64,000 bases of DNA from Ahrensia sp. GTDB taxonomy: Bacteria > Pseudomonadota > Alphaproteobacteria > Rhizobiales > Rhizobiaceae. Positions 8,885-16,459 of the stretch are shown in pieces. Where the stretch lies: assembly GCA_002698425.1 (NCBI GenBank), contig NZXU01000096.1, positions 1-64,000 of the forward strand, written 5' to 3'. The notes beneath the pieces are model-generated. The model saw only the letters and a program-made list of their open reading frames with translations, made no database searches and was not told where the DNA came from. Both the position numbers and the translations under genes were made by a program. Each line of letters opens with the position of its first letter. The stretch's first letter is position 1.

Positions 8885-10498
8885 TTACTCAGCGGCTTCG
8901 AGAAATCGAGGCGCCGCATCCATCACGTCGAGATCGACATGGGCCGCGAACTTTTCGAAGTTTTCCGTGAACATGCCGGCGAGCTTCGCCGCCTGCTGGT
9001 CATAGGCCTTTCCGTCGGCCCAGGTCGAACGCGGATCGAGGATCGCGCTGTCGACGCCTTCGACCGCGACCGGGACCGCGAAGCCGAAATTCGCATCGGT
9101 GCGGTATTCGACGCCGTTCAGTTCGCCCGACAGCGCTGCCTTGAGCAGCCGGCGGGTCGCCTTGATCGGCATGCGGCTTCCCGTTCCGTAGGCGCCGCCG
9201 GTCCAGCCGGTATTGACCAGCCAGCAATCGACGCCGTGCTCGGCGATCAGGTCGCGCAGCAGATTGCCGTATTCCGACGGGTGGCGCGGCATGAACGGGG
9301 CGCCGAAGCAGGTCGAGAAAGTCGCTTCCGGCTCGGTGACGCCTTTTTCGGTCCCGGCGACCTTGGCGGTGTAGCCGGACAGGAAGTGATACATCGCCTG
9401 CGCCGGGGTCAGCTTGGCGATCGGCGGCATCACGCCGAAGGCGTCGGCCGTCAGCATGACGATGTTCTTCGGCTGGCCGCCCTTGCCGGTCGCGCTGGCA
9501 TTCGGAATGAAGTGCAGCGGATAGGCGCAACGGGTGTTTTCCGTCAGCGAGCCGTCATGGAAATCGGGCATGCGGTTGTCGTCGAGGATGACGTTTTCCA
9601 GAACCGTGCCGAAACGCTCGGTCGTCGAGTAGATTTCCGGCTCGGCTTCGCGCGACAGGCGGATCGTCTTGGCGTAGCAGCCGCCTTCGAAATTGAACAC
9701 GCCGTTTTCGCTCCAGCCATGCTCGTCGTCGCCGATCAGCGTGCGCTCCGGATCGGCGGAAAGCGTCGTCTTGCCGGTGCCGGACAGGCCGAAGAACACG
9801 GCGACATCGCCGTCGGGGCCTTCATTGGCCGAGCAATGCATCGGCATGACGCCTTTTTCCGGCAGGATGTAGTTCAGCGCGGTGAAGACCGATTTCTTCA
9901 TTTCACCGGCATAGGAGGTGCCGCCGATCAGCACGATCATGCGGGTCAGGTCGACCGCGATCACCGTGCCCGAGCGGCAGCCATGGCGCTCCGGATCGGC
10001 CTCGAAGGACGGCAGGTCGATGATCGTCATTTCCGGCACGAAGGAAGCGAGTTCGCCGCGCTCCGGACGGATCAGCAGGTTGCGGATGAACAGCGCGTGC
10101 CAGGCGTTTTCGGTGATGACGCGCACGGGAAGCCTGTGCGCCTCGTCCGCGCCGCCGACCAGGTCGGAAACGAACAGGTCCATGCCCTGGGCCTGCGTCA
10201 TGAAATCCTCGTAGAGGCGCTCGAAGGCTTCCGGCTCCATCGGGCGGTTGTTGTCCCACCAGATCTTTTCGTCGACCTTGCCGTCGCGCACGACATGCTT
10301 GTCCTTCGCCGAACGGCCGGTATGGACGCCCGTCTTGGCGACGAGGGCGCCATGCGCGCTCAGCTCGGCCTCGCGGCGCCCCAGCGCCTCTTCATAGAGC
10401 TCGGGTTCGGAGAGGTTGTAGTAAACGGTGCCCGTCGCGCGAAAGCCATGTGTCTCGATTCCGTGCGCGGTGTTGTACAGTCCGTTGCTAGTCATCAT
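8885..10498 (-). CDS. pckA: Phosphoenolpyruvate carboxykinase (ATP)
   Basis: PckA converts oxaloacetate and ATP to phosphoenolpyruvate, the entry step of gluconeogenesis on organic acids. The approximately 537-residue protein has the kinase-1 loop [11 protein letters not shown], the [13 protein letters not shown] N-terminal substrate motif ([12 protein letters not shown]), [21 protein letters not shown] and the LINTGW-type block ([10 protein letters not shown]). The frame can open at GTG 10504, ATG 10498 or ATG 10495; I chose 10498 by comparison with homologues. It is divergent from chvI across a 360-base region with several palindromes, consistent with strong carbon-source regulation. Confidence 0.96.
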   Translation of the reverse strand: MMTSNGLYNTAHGIETHGFRATGTVYYNLSEPELYEEALGRREAELSAHGALVAKTGVHTGRSAKDKHVVRDGKVDEKIWWDNNRPMEPEAFERLYEDFMTQAQGMDLFVSDLVGGADEAHRLPVRVITENAWHALFIRNLLIRPERGELASFVPEMTIIDLPSFEADPERHGCRSGTVIAVDLTRMIVLIGGTSYAGEMKKSVFTALNYILPEKGVMPMHCSANEGPDGDVAVFFGLSGTGKTTLSADPERTLIGDDEHGWSENGVFNFEGGCYAKTIRLSREAEPEIYSTTERFGTVLENVILDDNRMPDFHDGSLTENTRCAYPLHFIPNASATGKGGQPKNIVMLTADAFGVMPPIAKLTPAQAMYHFLSGYTAKVAGTEKGVTEPEATFSTCFGAPFMPRHPSEYGNLLRDLIAEHGVDCWLVNTGWTGGAYGTGSRMPIKATRRLLKAALSGELNGVEYRTDANFGFAVPVAVEGVDSAILDPRSTWADGKAYDQQAAKLAGMFTENFEKFAAHVDLDVMDAAPRFLEAAE

Positions 10499-10560
10499 CC
10501 TCACCAGTTGTTTGTTTTGGTTGCCCTTTGCCGATCGGCGCCTGCTAAATTTTTTAGCCT

Positions 10561-10664
10561 GTTTAAGCGATCGTTTAAACAGAATAGACCCTCAAACAGA
10601 AATCGCATGGCATTTCAAATAATTAATCGATTTAACCTTTCAAAAAATAATTTAATCGGTTAAA
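10561..10664. promoter_or_regulatory. Cluster of AT-rich palindromes upstream of pckA (putative PckR/LacI-type operators)
   Basis: The 10505-10867 gap holds three inverted repeats. One is a near-perfect 20-bp palindrome at 10561-10580 (GTTTAAGCGA/TCGTTTAAAC, one mismatch pair). The second is TTAATCGATTTAA at 10623-10635 and the third TTTAATCGGTTAAA at 10651-10664. The last two have a central CG flanked by TTAA, the usual shape of a LacI/GalR-family site. In Sinorhizobium the LacI-type regulator PckR controls pckA and, as I recall, binds such a TTTAA-x-CG-x-TTAAA core. The rest of the gap (10665-10867) shows nothing I can name apart from the chvI ribosome site. Confidence 0.55.
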
Positions 10665-10867
10665 GCAGCGGCATTAAACACAGGCCTTCCGCAAAGTCAT
10701 TGATCAATTCGTCTGAAAGGGCGGCCCGGCCCGATACCGGCATGGAAACCGCTGCGCAATGACACCACATGCGTTATGTGCCACATTTTGCGCCAAGTTT
10801 CGGCGTCAACCCCTCGCCTCTAGGAGACGAGTTGGGAATTGGCGTCATGGCTGGGGAGAATTACCAT

Positions 10868-11572
10868 ATGCAGACGATTGCGCTGGTCGATGACGACCGG
10901 AACATTCTGACCTCTGTTTCGATCGCGCTGGAGGCCGAGGGCTACCGGGTCGAGACCTTCACCGACGGCGCCTCGGCACTCGAAGGCCTGATGGCGCGTC
11001 CGCCGAGCCTTGCCATTCTCGATATCAAGATGCCGCGCATGGACGGCATGGAGCTTCTGCGCCGGCTGCGCCAGAAGACCGATCTGCCCGTGATCTTCCT
11101 CACCTCCAAGGATGACGAGATCGACGAGCTGTTCGGCCTGAAGATGGGCGCCGACGATTTCATCACCAAGCCGTTCTCCCAGCGCCTGCTGGTCGAGCGC
11201 GTCCGCGCCGTCCTGCGCCGCACCGCCGCGCGCGAGGTCACGGTCAAGGGCGAAGCCGGCACGCAGTCCCAGTCCATCGTGCGCGGCAATCTCGTTCTCG
11301 ACCAGGAACGCCATACCTGCACGTGGAAGGACCAGGCCGTGACGCTGACCGTCACCGAGTTCCTGATCCTGCATGCGCTTGCCCAGCGGCCCGGCGTCGT
11401 GAAAAGCCGTGATTCGCTGATGGATGCGGCGTATGATGACCAGGTCTATGTCGACGACCGGACCATCGACAGCCACATCAAGCGGCTGCGCAAGAAGTTC
11501 AAGGTCGTCGACGACAGTTTCGACATGATCGAAACCCTTTATGGCGTCGGATACCGGTTCCGAGAATCCTGA
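10868..11572 (+). CDS. chvI: Response regulator ChvI
   Basis: ChvI is the DNA-binding partner of ChvG in the envelope/acid-stress two-component system needed for host interaction and exopolysaccharide control in rhizobia, Agrobacterium and Brucella (BvrR). The 234-residue OmpR-type protein begins [14 protein letters not shown], a signature rhizobial start. The phosphoacceptor is Asp52 in [10 protein letters not shown], the receiver Lys is in [10 protein letters not shown] and a winged helix occupies about residues 135-232. ATG at 10868 is preceded by GGGGAGAA at good spacing, so I reject the longer frame. chvG follows after 23 bases. Confidence 0.97.
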   Translation: MQTIALVDDDRNILTSVSIALEAEGYRVETFTDGASALEGLMARPPSLAILDIKMPRMDGMELLRRLRQKTDLPVIFLTSKDDEIDELFGLKMGADDFITKPFSQRLLVERVRAVLRRTAAREVTVKGEAGTQSQSIVRGNLVLDQERHTCTWKDQAVTLTVTEFLILHALAQRPGVVKSRDSLMDAAYDDQVYVDDRTIDSHIKRLRKKFKVVDDSFDMIETLYGVGYRFRES

Positions 11573-11595
11573 CCGGGTCCCCGCAGACGGGCTGA

Positions 11596-13413
11596 ATGAC
11601 GGTAGAGATCGACCATAATGCCTTGAGGTCCGGCCTCGACAAGACGGCAAAGACCCGCGAAGGCGACGGCCCGCACGAAATGGCGCGCGAGGAGCGCGCC
11701 AATGGCCGCGGCGGTTTCCTGCGGGCGCTTCGTCGCGTGTTCGGCGGCTATATCTTCTCCTCGCTGACGCACCGCATCCTGTTCCTGAACCTCGCCGCCC
11801 TCGGCGTGCTGATGTCGGGCATTCTCTATATCAACCAGTTCCGCGACGGACTGATCGATGCGCGCGTCGAAAGCCTGATGATCCAGGGCGAGATCATCGC
11901 CGGCGCCATCGCCGCCTCGGCCAATGTCGAGACCAATGCGATCCTCATCGATCCCGACAAGCTTCTGGAGCTGCAGGCCGGCGAGTCCATCGTCCCCAAT
12001 GCCGACCGCTTCGACAATCTCGACTTTCCGATCAATCCGGAAAAGGTCGCCCCGGTCCTGCGCCGGCTGATCTCGCCGACCCGCACCCGCGCGCGCATCT
12101 ATGACCGCGACGCCAACCTGCTGCTCGATTCCCGCCATCTCTATTCCGGCGGCCAGGTGCTGCGCTACGAGCTGCCCGACGTCGACGAAACCGAAAGCGG
12201 CCTGCTCGACCGGATCGACCGGATCGTCTCGCGCATCTTCCGCCGTCGCGATCTCAGCATTTACACCGAACAGCCCGGCGGCAGCGGCACCGGCTATTCC
12301 GAGGTTATGTCGGCTCTGGCCGGCGGCCGTTCGCAGATCGTGCGGATCAGCGAGCAGGGCGAGCTCATTGTCTCCGTCGCCGTTCCCGTCCAGCGCTTCC
12401 GCGCCGTGCTCGGCGTCTTGCAGCTGTCCACGCAGGGCGGCGACATCGACAAGATCGTCAAGGCCGAGCGGTTCGCCATGATGCGCGTCTTCGCGGTCGC
12501 GGTGATGGTCAACATCATCCTGTCGATCGCGCTGGCCGGCACCATCGCCAACCCGCTGCGCCGCCTCGCCGCCGCCGCCGTGCGCGTTCGCCGCTCGATC
12601 CGCCTGCGCGAGGAAATCCCCGACTTCTCGTCGCGTCAGGACGAGATCGGCAACCTGTCCGTCGCGCTGCGCGACATGACCAATTCTCTTTATGCGCGCA
12701 TCGATGCCATCGAGAGTTTCGCCGCCGATGTCAGCCACGAACTCAAGAACCCGCTCACCTCCTTGCGGAGCGCCGTCGAGACGCTGCCGCTCGCGAAGAA
12801 TGACGACATGCGCAAGCGCCTGACCGATGTCATCGAGCACGACGTGCGCCGCCTTGACCGTCTGATCTCCGATATTTCGGATGCCTCGCGTCTCGATGCC
12901 GAATTGGTGCGCGAGGATGCAAGCATCATCGACATGGCGCGCCTGCTGCGCGAACTGACGGACATTCTCGGCCAAAGCGTTGCCGACGGGCGCGGCGCGC
13001 TGAAGCTGCATGTCGGCAAGCTGCCGGCCGGCGTGAAGGGCTTCTTCGTCGCCGGGCATGACTCGCGCATCGGTCAGGTCATCACCAACCTGGTGCAGAA
13101 CGCCTTCTCCTTCGTTCCCGAAAAGGGCGGTCGCGTCGATATCCGCCTGGCGATGGAACCGCGCTTCGTCGTCGTCCGGGTCGAGGACAACGGCCCCGGC
13201 ATCAGGGCCGAGAATATCGAGAACATCTTCGAACGCTTCTATACAGACCGCCCCGGACCGGACCAGTTCGGCAAGAATTCCGGGCTCGGTCTCTCGATTT
13301 CGCGCCAGATCGTCGAAGCCCATGGCGGCACGCTGACCGCCGAGAACATTCCCGGCGGACCGGACGGCCAGCCCGCGGGCGCCTGTTTCATCATGCGGTT
13401 GCCGCGCGAATGA
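11596..13413 (+). CDS. chvG: Sensor histidine kinase ChvG
   Basis: ChvG senses acid or envelope stress and phosphorylates ChvI. The 605-residue protein has a cytoplasmic N-terminus, a first membrane helix near residues 60-80 (ILFLNLAALGVLMSGILYI) and a large periplasmic domain to about residue 300. A second helix (AVAVMVNIILSIALAGTIA) is followed by HAMP, the dimerisation box with His381 (VSHELKNPLTSL) and a GHKL ATPase domain with N, G1 (EDNGPGI) and G2 (GLGLSISRQ) boxes. The stop overlaps the hprK start as ATGA, which couples the kinase to the PTS genes. Confidence 0.97.
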   Translation: MTVEIDHNALRSGLDKTAKTREGDGPHEMAREERANGRGGFLRALRRVFGGYIFSSLTHRILFLNLAALGVLMSGILYINQFRDGLIDARVESLMIQGEIIAGAIAASANVETNAILIDPDKLLELQAGESIVPNADRFDNLDFPINPEKVAPVLRRLISPTRTRARIYDRDANLLLDSRHLYSGGQVLRYELPDVDETESGLLDRIDRIVSRIFRRRDLSIYTEQPGGSGTGYSEVMSALAGGRSQIVRISEQGELIVSVAVPVQRFRAVLGVLQLSTQGGDIDKIVKAERFAMMRVFAVAVMVNIILSIALAGTIANPLRRLAAAAVRVRRSIRLREEIPDFSSRQDEIGNLSVALRDMTNSLYARIDAIESFAADVSHELKNPLTSLRSAVETLPLAKNDDMRKRLTDVIEHDVRRLDRLISDISDASRLDAELVREDASIIDMARLLRELTDILGQSVADGRGALKLHVGKLPAGVKGFFVAGHDSRIGQVITNLVQNAFSFVPEKGGRVDIRLAMEPRFVVVRVEDNGPGIRAENIENIFERFYTDRPGPDQFGKNSGLGLSISRQIVEAHGGTLTAENIPGGPDGQPAGACFIMRLPRE

Positions 13414-13877
13414 GCGCCACGCTCGAACACGCCACCGTCGTCGAAATCGATCGTCGCGGCGTGCTTGTTCGCGGCCAGTCGGGATCCGGCAAGACGCTTC
13501 TTGCGCTCGAATTGCTGTCGCGGTGCCGTGCCGCCGGCATCGCCTCCGCCCTCGTCGCCGATGATTATGTCTATTTGTCGCATCATGAAGCCTCGGGCAG
13601 CCTGCGCGCCTCCGTGCCTGACGGGATCGAAGGCCGCGTGGAATTGCGCGGCTTCGGCATAGCCGCCCTCGGCGACACGCGCTGGAAGCCGCAGACCGAC
13701 GTCGCGCTGGTGGTCTCGCTCGTGCCGCCCGCCAGGGCCGAACGCGTTGCCGACCCGGAGCGTCGCGCGGTTTTCGAAGGCGTCGCCCTGCCGGAACTCG
13801 CCTGTCCCGAGCGCCAGCCCTTGTCGGCGGCCTATGCGGTGTTCGGCTGGCTCGGTCTCGCGCCGCGGCTGATCTGA
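13410..13877 (+). CDS. hprK: Short HPr kinase/phosphorylase-like protein
   Basis: HprK phosphorylates the regulatory serine of HPr. This 155-residue form has only the C-terminal catalytic domain, as in other alphaproteobacteria; the N-terminal domain of Firmicutes HprK is absent. The Walker A motif is GQSGSGKT (about residues 22-29), followed by ADDYV. The final capping segment and most of the second HprK signature region are reduced. It is translationally coupled to chvG and lies upstream of the EIIA and HPr genes, so its substrate HPr (Ser55) is encoded 560 bases away. Confidence 0.92.
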   Translation: MSATLEHATVVEIDRRGVLVRGQSGSGKTLLALELLSRCRAAGIASALVADDYVYLSHHEASGSLRASVPDGIEGRVELRGFGIAALGDTRWKPQTDVALVVSLVPPARAERVADPERRAVFEGVALPELACPERQPLSAAYAVFGWLGLAPRLI

Positions 13878-14036
13878 GCGCGCGCAGGCCCGGCTGCGCC
13901 ATTTCGCGGACTACAGTTTCTTGCCTGAAAAACCTTGTCACGCGAGAAAATTGCTGATCATGATGCGGGCCCCGACGGGAGGCGGCCGGCGATGCGCGAC
14001 CGGACGCTGTTGGGGCAAGACGGGAGAAGAGTGTCA

Positions 14037-14438
14037 ATGATCGGCGTCGTGCTCGTTACGCACGGAAATCTCGCGGACGAATTCAAGAGCGCGGTCGAAC
14101 ATGTCGTCGGGGCCCAGGTCCAGTTCGCGACGGTCTGTATCGGCGCGGATGATGACATGGAGCAGCGCCGGCGCGACATCCTCGCCCGCGTATCCGATGT
14201 CGACAGCGGCGACGGCGTCATCATCGTGACCGACATGTTCGGCGGCACGCCGTCCAATCTCTCCATCTCGGTCATGGAAACCGGCCGTATCGAGATTCTC
14301 GCCGGCATGAACCTGCCCATGCTGATCAAGCTGGCCCGCGTGCGCGAGGACCAGCCGATGGGCGAGGCGCTGTCGCAGGCCTGCGAGGCGGGGCGCAAAT
14401 ACATCAATGTCGCAAGCCAGATTCTGGCCGGAAAGTGA
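14037..14438 (+). CDS. PTS EIIA component, mannose family
   Basis: The 133-residue protein is a lone EIIA-Man domain. It begins MIGVVLVTHGNLADEF with the phosphoacceptor His9, and TDMFGGTPSNLS and AGMNLPMLIKL are family blocks. No EIIB/C transport partners are nearby, so it probably works as a regulatory phosphorelay output, as described for the incomplete PTS of Brucella and Sinorhizobium. A strong GGGAGAAGAG site precedes ATG 14037; the longer upstream frame is rejected. The 160-base gap after hprK shows nothing else. Its TGA overlaps the GTG start of HPr. Confidence 0.93.
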   Translation: MIGVVLVTHGNLADEFKSAVEHVVGAQVQFATVCIGADDDMEQRRRDILARVSDVDSGDGVIIVTDMFGGTPSNLSISVMETGRIEILAGMNLPMLIKLARVREDQPMGEALSQACEAGRKYINVASQILAGK

Positions 14439-14731
14439 CCCTTTTGCCCGGACAGGCAACCACTGCGAGCCGAACCCTCGAAATCACCAACAAGCGCGGC
14501 CTGCATGCCCGCGCCTCGTCCAAATTCGTCAAGCTCGTCGAGGGCTTCGATTCGACCGTTACCGTCGCGCGTGACGGCCTCTCGGTGCACGGCACCTCGA
14601 TCATGGGCCTGATGCTGCTGGCGGCGGGGCCCGGCTGCCACATCGAGGTCATGGCCGACGGGCCGGACGCCGAGGAAGCGCTCGACGCCATCGCTGCGCT
14701 GGTTGCCGACAGGTTCGGCGAGGGCGAGTGA
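14435..14731 (+). CDS. ptsH: Phosphocarrier protein HPr
   Basis: HPr passes phosphate from enzyme I to EIIA domains. The 98-residue protein has the active His24 in NKRGLHARASSKFVKL and the regulatory Ser55 in HGTSIMGLMLLA, equivalent to Ser46 of Bacillus HPr. Presence of that serine fits the neighbouring hprK. The start codon is GTG at 14435, overlapping the EIIA stop (GTGA). Enzyme I is not in this window. Confidence 0.95.
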   Translation: MTLLPGQATTASRTLEITNKRGLHARASSKFVKLVEGFDSTVTVARDGLSVHGTSIMGLMLLAAGPGCHIEVMADGPDAEEALDAIAALVADRFGEGE

Positions 14732-14762
14732 TTTCGCCCGGATTCCGATCTCCGGGATCAGG

Positions 14763-14782
14763 ATATAAGGATTTCCTTATAT
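14763..14782. promoter_or_regulatory. Perfect 9-2-9 palindrome upstream of ahcY
   Basis: ATATAAGGA-TT-TCCTTATAT is a perfect inverted repeat 62 bases before the ahcY start and just upstream of a weak promoter-like TTGTCA-N17-TAGTCA (14788-14816). The symmetric ATATAA/TTATAT ends suggest a winged-helix ArsR-family operator. In Proteobacteria SahR, an ArsR-type regulator of S-adenosylhomocysteine/methionine genes, is a plausible binder, but I cannot confirm the motif. Confidence 0.55.
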
Positions 14783-14843
14783 TGTGATTGTCAGTCTTGG
14801 CCGTCTCTGCTAGTCAGCGCGCCAGATCGAACGGAGTTCACAC

Positions 14844-16244
14844 ATGTCCAATTCGCAGGATTACGCGATTGCCGATATCGCGTTGGCCGATTATGGCCGC
14901 AAGGAAATCGAAATAGCCGAGACCGAAATGCCGGGCCTGATGGCCTGCCGCGAGGAGTTCGGCGAAAGCCAGCCGCTCAAGGGCGCGCGCATCACCGGTT
15001 CGCTGCACATGACCATCCAGACGGCGGTGCTGATCGAGACGCTGAAGGCGCTCGGCGCCGATGTCCGCTGGGCGTCCTGCAACATCTTCTCGACCCAGGA
15101 CCATGCCGCCGCGGCCATCGCCGCCACCGGCACGCCGGTTTTCGCCATCAAGGGCGAGTCGCTCGAGGATTACTGGACCTACACCGACCAGATCTTCCAG
15201 TGGCCGGATGGCGGTCACTCCAACATGATCCTCGATGATGGCGGCGACGCCACCATGTATATCCTGCTCGGCGCCCGCGCCGAGGAAGGCGAGGACGTGC
15301 TGTCCAATCCGGGCTCCGAGGAAGAGGAAGTCCTCTTCGCCCAGATCAAGAAGCGCATGGCCGCGAGCCCGGGCTGGTTCGTCAAGCAGCGCCACGCCAT
15401 CAAGGGCGTGACCGAGGAAACGACCACCGGCGTCAACCGCCTCTACCAGCTGCAGAAGAAGGGCCTGCTGCCCTTCCCGGCGATCAACGTCAACGACTCG
15501 GTCACCAAGTCGAAATTCGACAACAAGTATGGCTGCAAGGAATCGCTGGTCGACGGCATTCGCCGCGCCACCGATGTGATGATGGCCGGCAAGGTCGCCG
15601 TCGTCTGCGGCTATGGCGATGTCGGCAAGGGTTCGGCCCAGTCGCTCAGCGGCGCCGGCGCCCGCGTCAAGGTCACCGAGATCGACCCGATCTGCGCCCT
15701 GCAGGCCGCGATGGACGGCTTCGAGGTCGTGCAGCTCGAGGACGTCGTCTCGTCGGCCGATATCTTCGTGACCACCACCGGCAACAAGGACGTGATCCGC
15801 ATCGAGCACATGCGCGAGATGAAGGACATGGCCATCGTCGGCAATATCGGTCACTTCGACAACGAGATTCAGGTCGCCTCCCTGAAGAACCTGAAATGGA
15901 CCAATATCAAGCCGCAGGTCGACATGATCGAGTTCCCGAAGGGCAACCGCATGATCCTCCTGTCGGAAGGACGCCTGCTCAATCTCGGCAACGCCACGGG
16001 CCATCCGAGCTTCGTCATGAGCGCCTCCTTCACCAACCAGGTGCTGGCCCAGATCGAGCTCTTTTCCAAGGGCGGCGAATATGGCCACGAGGTCTACGTT
16101 CTGCCGAAACATCTCGACGAGAAGGTCGCCCGTCTTCATCTCGACAAGCTTGGCGCGCGCCTGAGCGAGCTTTCGGAGGAACAGGCCGCCTATATCGGCG
16201 TGACGCCGAAGGGTCCTTACAAGCCGGAACACTACCGGTACTGA
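14844..16244 (+). CDS. ahcY: Adenosylhomocysteinase
   Basis: AhcY hydrolyses S-adenosylhomocysteine to adenosine and homocysteine, keeping methylation reactions running. The 466-residue protein has the substrate-domain blocks [15 protein letters not shown] and GGDAT, the NAD-binding [13 protein letters not shown], and the C-terminal KPEHYRY that reaches into the neighbouring subunit. It includes the roughly 40-residue insertion common to bacterial and plant forms ([17 protein letters not shown]). An ACGGAG ribosome site precedes ATG. It is monocistronic by its terminator. Confidence 0.98.
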   Translation: MSNSQDYAIADIALADYGRKEIEIAETEMPGLMACREEFGESQPLKGARITGSLHMTIQTAVLIETLKALGADVRWASCNIFSTQDHAAAAIAATGTPVFAIKGESLEDYWTYTDQIFQWPDGGHSNMILDDGGDATMYILLGARAEEGEDVLSNPGSEEEEVLFAQIKKRMAASPGWFVKQRHAIKGVTEETTTGVNRLYQLQKKGLLPFPAINVNDSVTKSKFDNKYGCKESLVDGIRRATDVMMAGKVAVVCGYGDVGKGSAQSLSGAGARVKVTEIDPICALQAAMDGFEVVQLEDVVSSADIFVTTTGNKDVIRIEHMREMKDMAIVGNIGHFDNEIQVASLKNLKWTNIKPQVDMIEFPKGNRMILLSEGRLLNLGNATGHPSFVMSASFTNQVLAQIELFSKGGEYGHEVYVLPKHLDEKVARLHLDKLGARLSELSEEQAAYIGVTPKGPYKPEHYRY

Positions 16245-16273
16245 TCGCCCCTACACCGACATACTATATATGG

Positions 16274-16311
16274 ACGCCGGAGAACTTGCCTCGTTCTCCG
16301 GCGTTTTTTTT
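16274..16311 (+). terminator. Rho-independent terminator of ahcY
   Basis: A 12-bp perfect stem (ACGCCGGAGAAC / GTTCTCCGGCGT) with a 7-base loop is followed by an unbroken run of eight T, 30 bases past the ahcY stop. Confidence 0.93.
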
Positions 16312-16459
16312 GCGGCCTTGACGCTTCACGGGGATTCCGACTGCGGGTATTTTGGGGTGATTCGCGAATGCGTGCGGCGGGGCAGATAAATCGCGAAGTG
16401 TCCGCGCGGGCCCCCGATGATCGGGGCTGCCCGGCGTGCCTGCGGCGAGGGGACGACGA

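Noticed and set aside
11539..14037. An 832-codon open frame on the minus strand
   Set aside because: It lies antisense to chvG and hprK, which have clear homologous motifs. It is Arg/Gly/Asp-rich in the way expected from a GC-rich shadow frame.
14732..14843. A SAM/SAH riboswitch upstream of ahcY
   Set aside because: The leader is about 110 bases and I could not find the pseudoknot or conserved core of known SAM or SAH riboswitches. The palindrome fits a protein operator better.
14838..16232. A 464-codon minus-strand frame opposite ahcY
   Set aside because: A mirror of a highly conserved gene on the other strand, with no recognisable domain.
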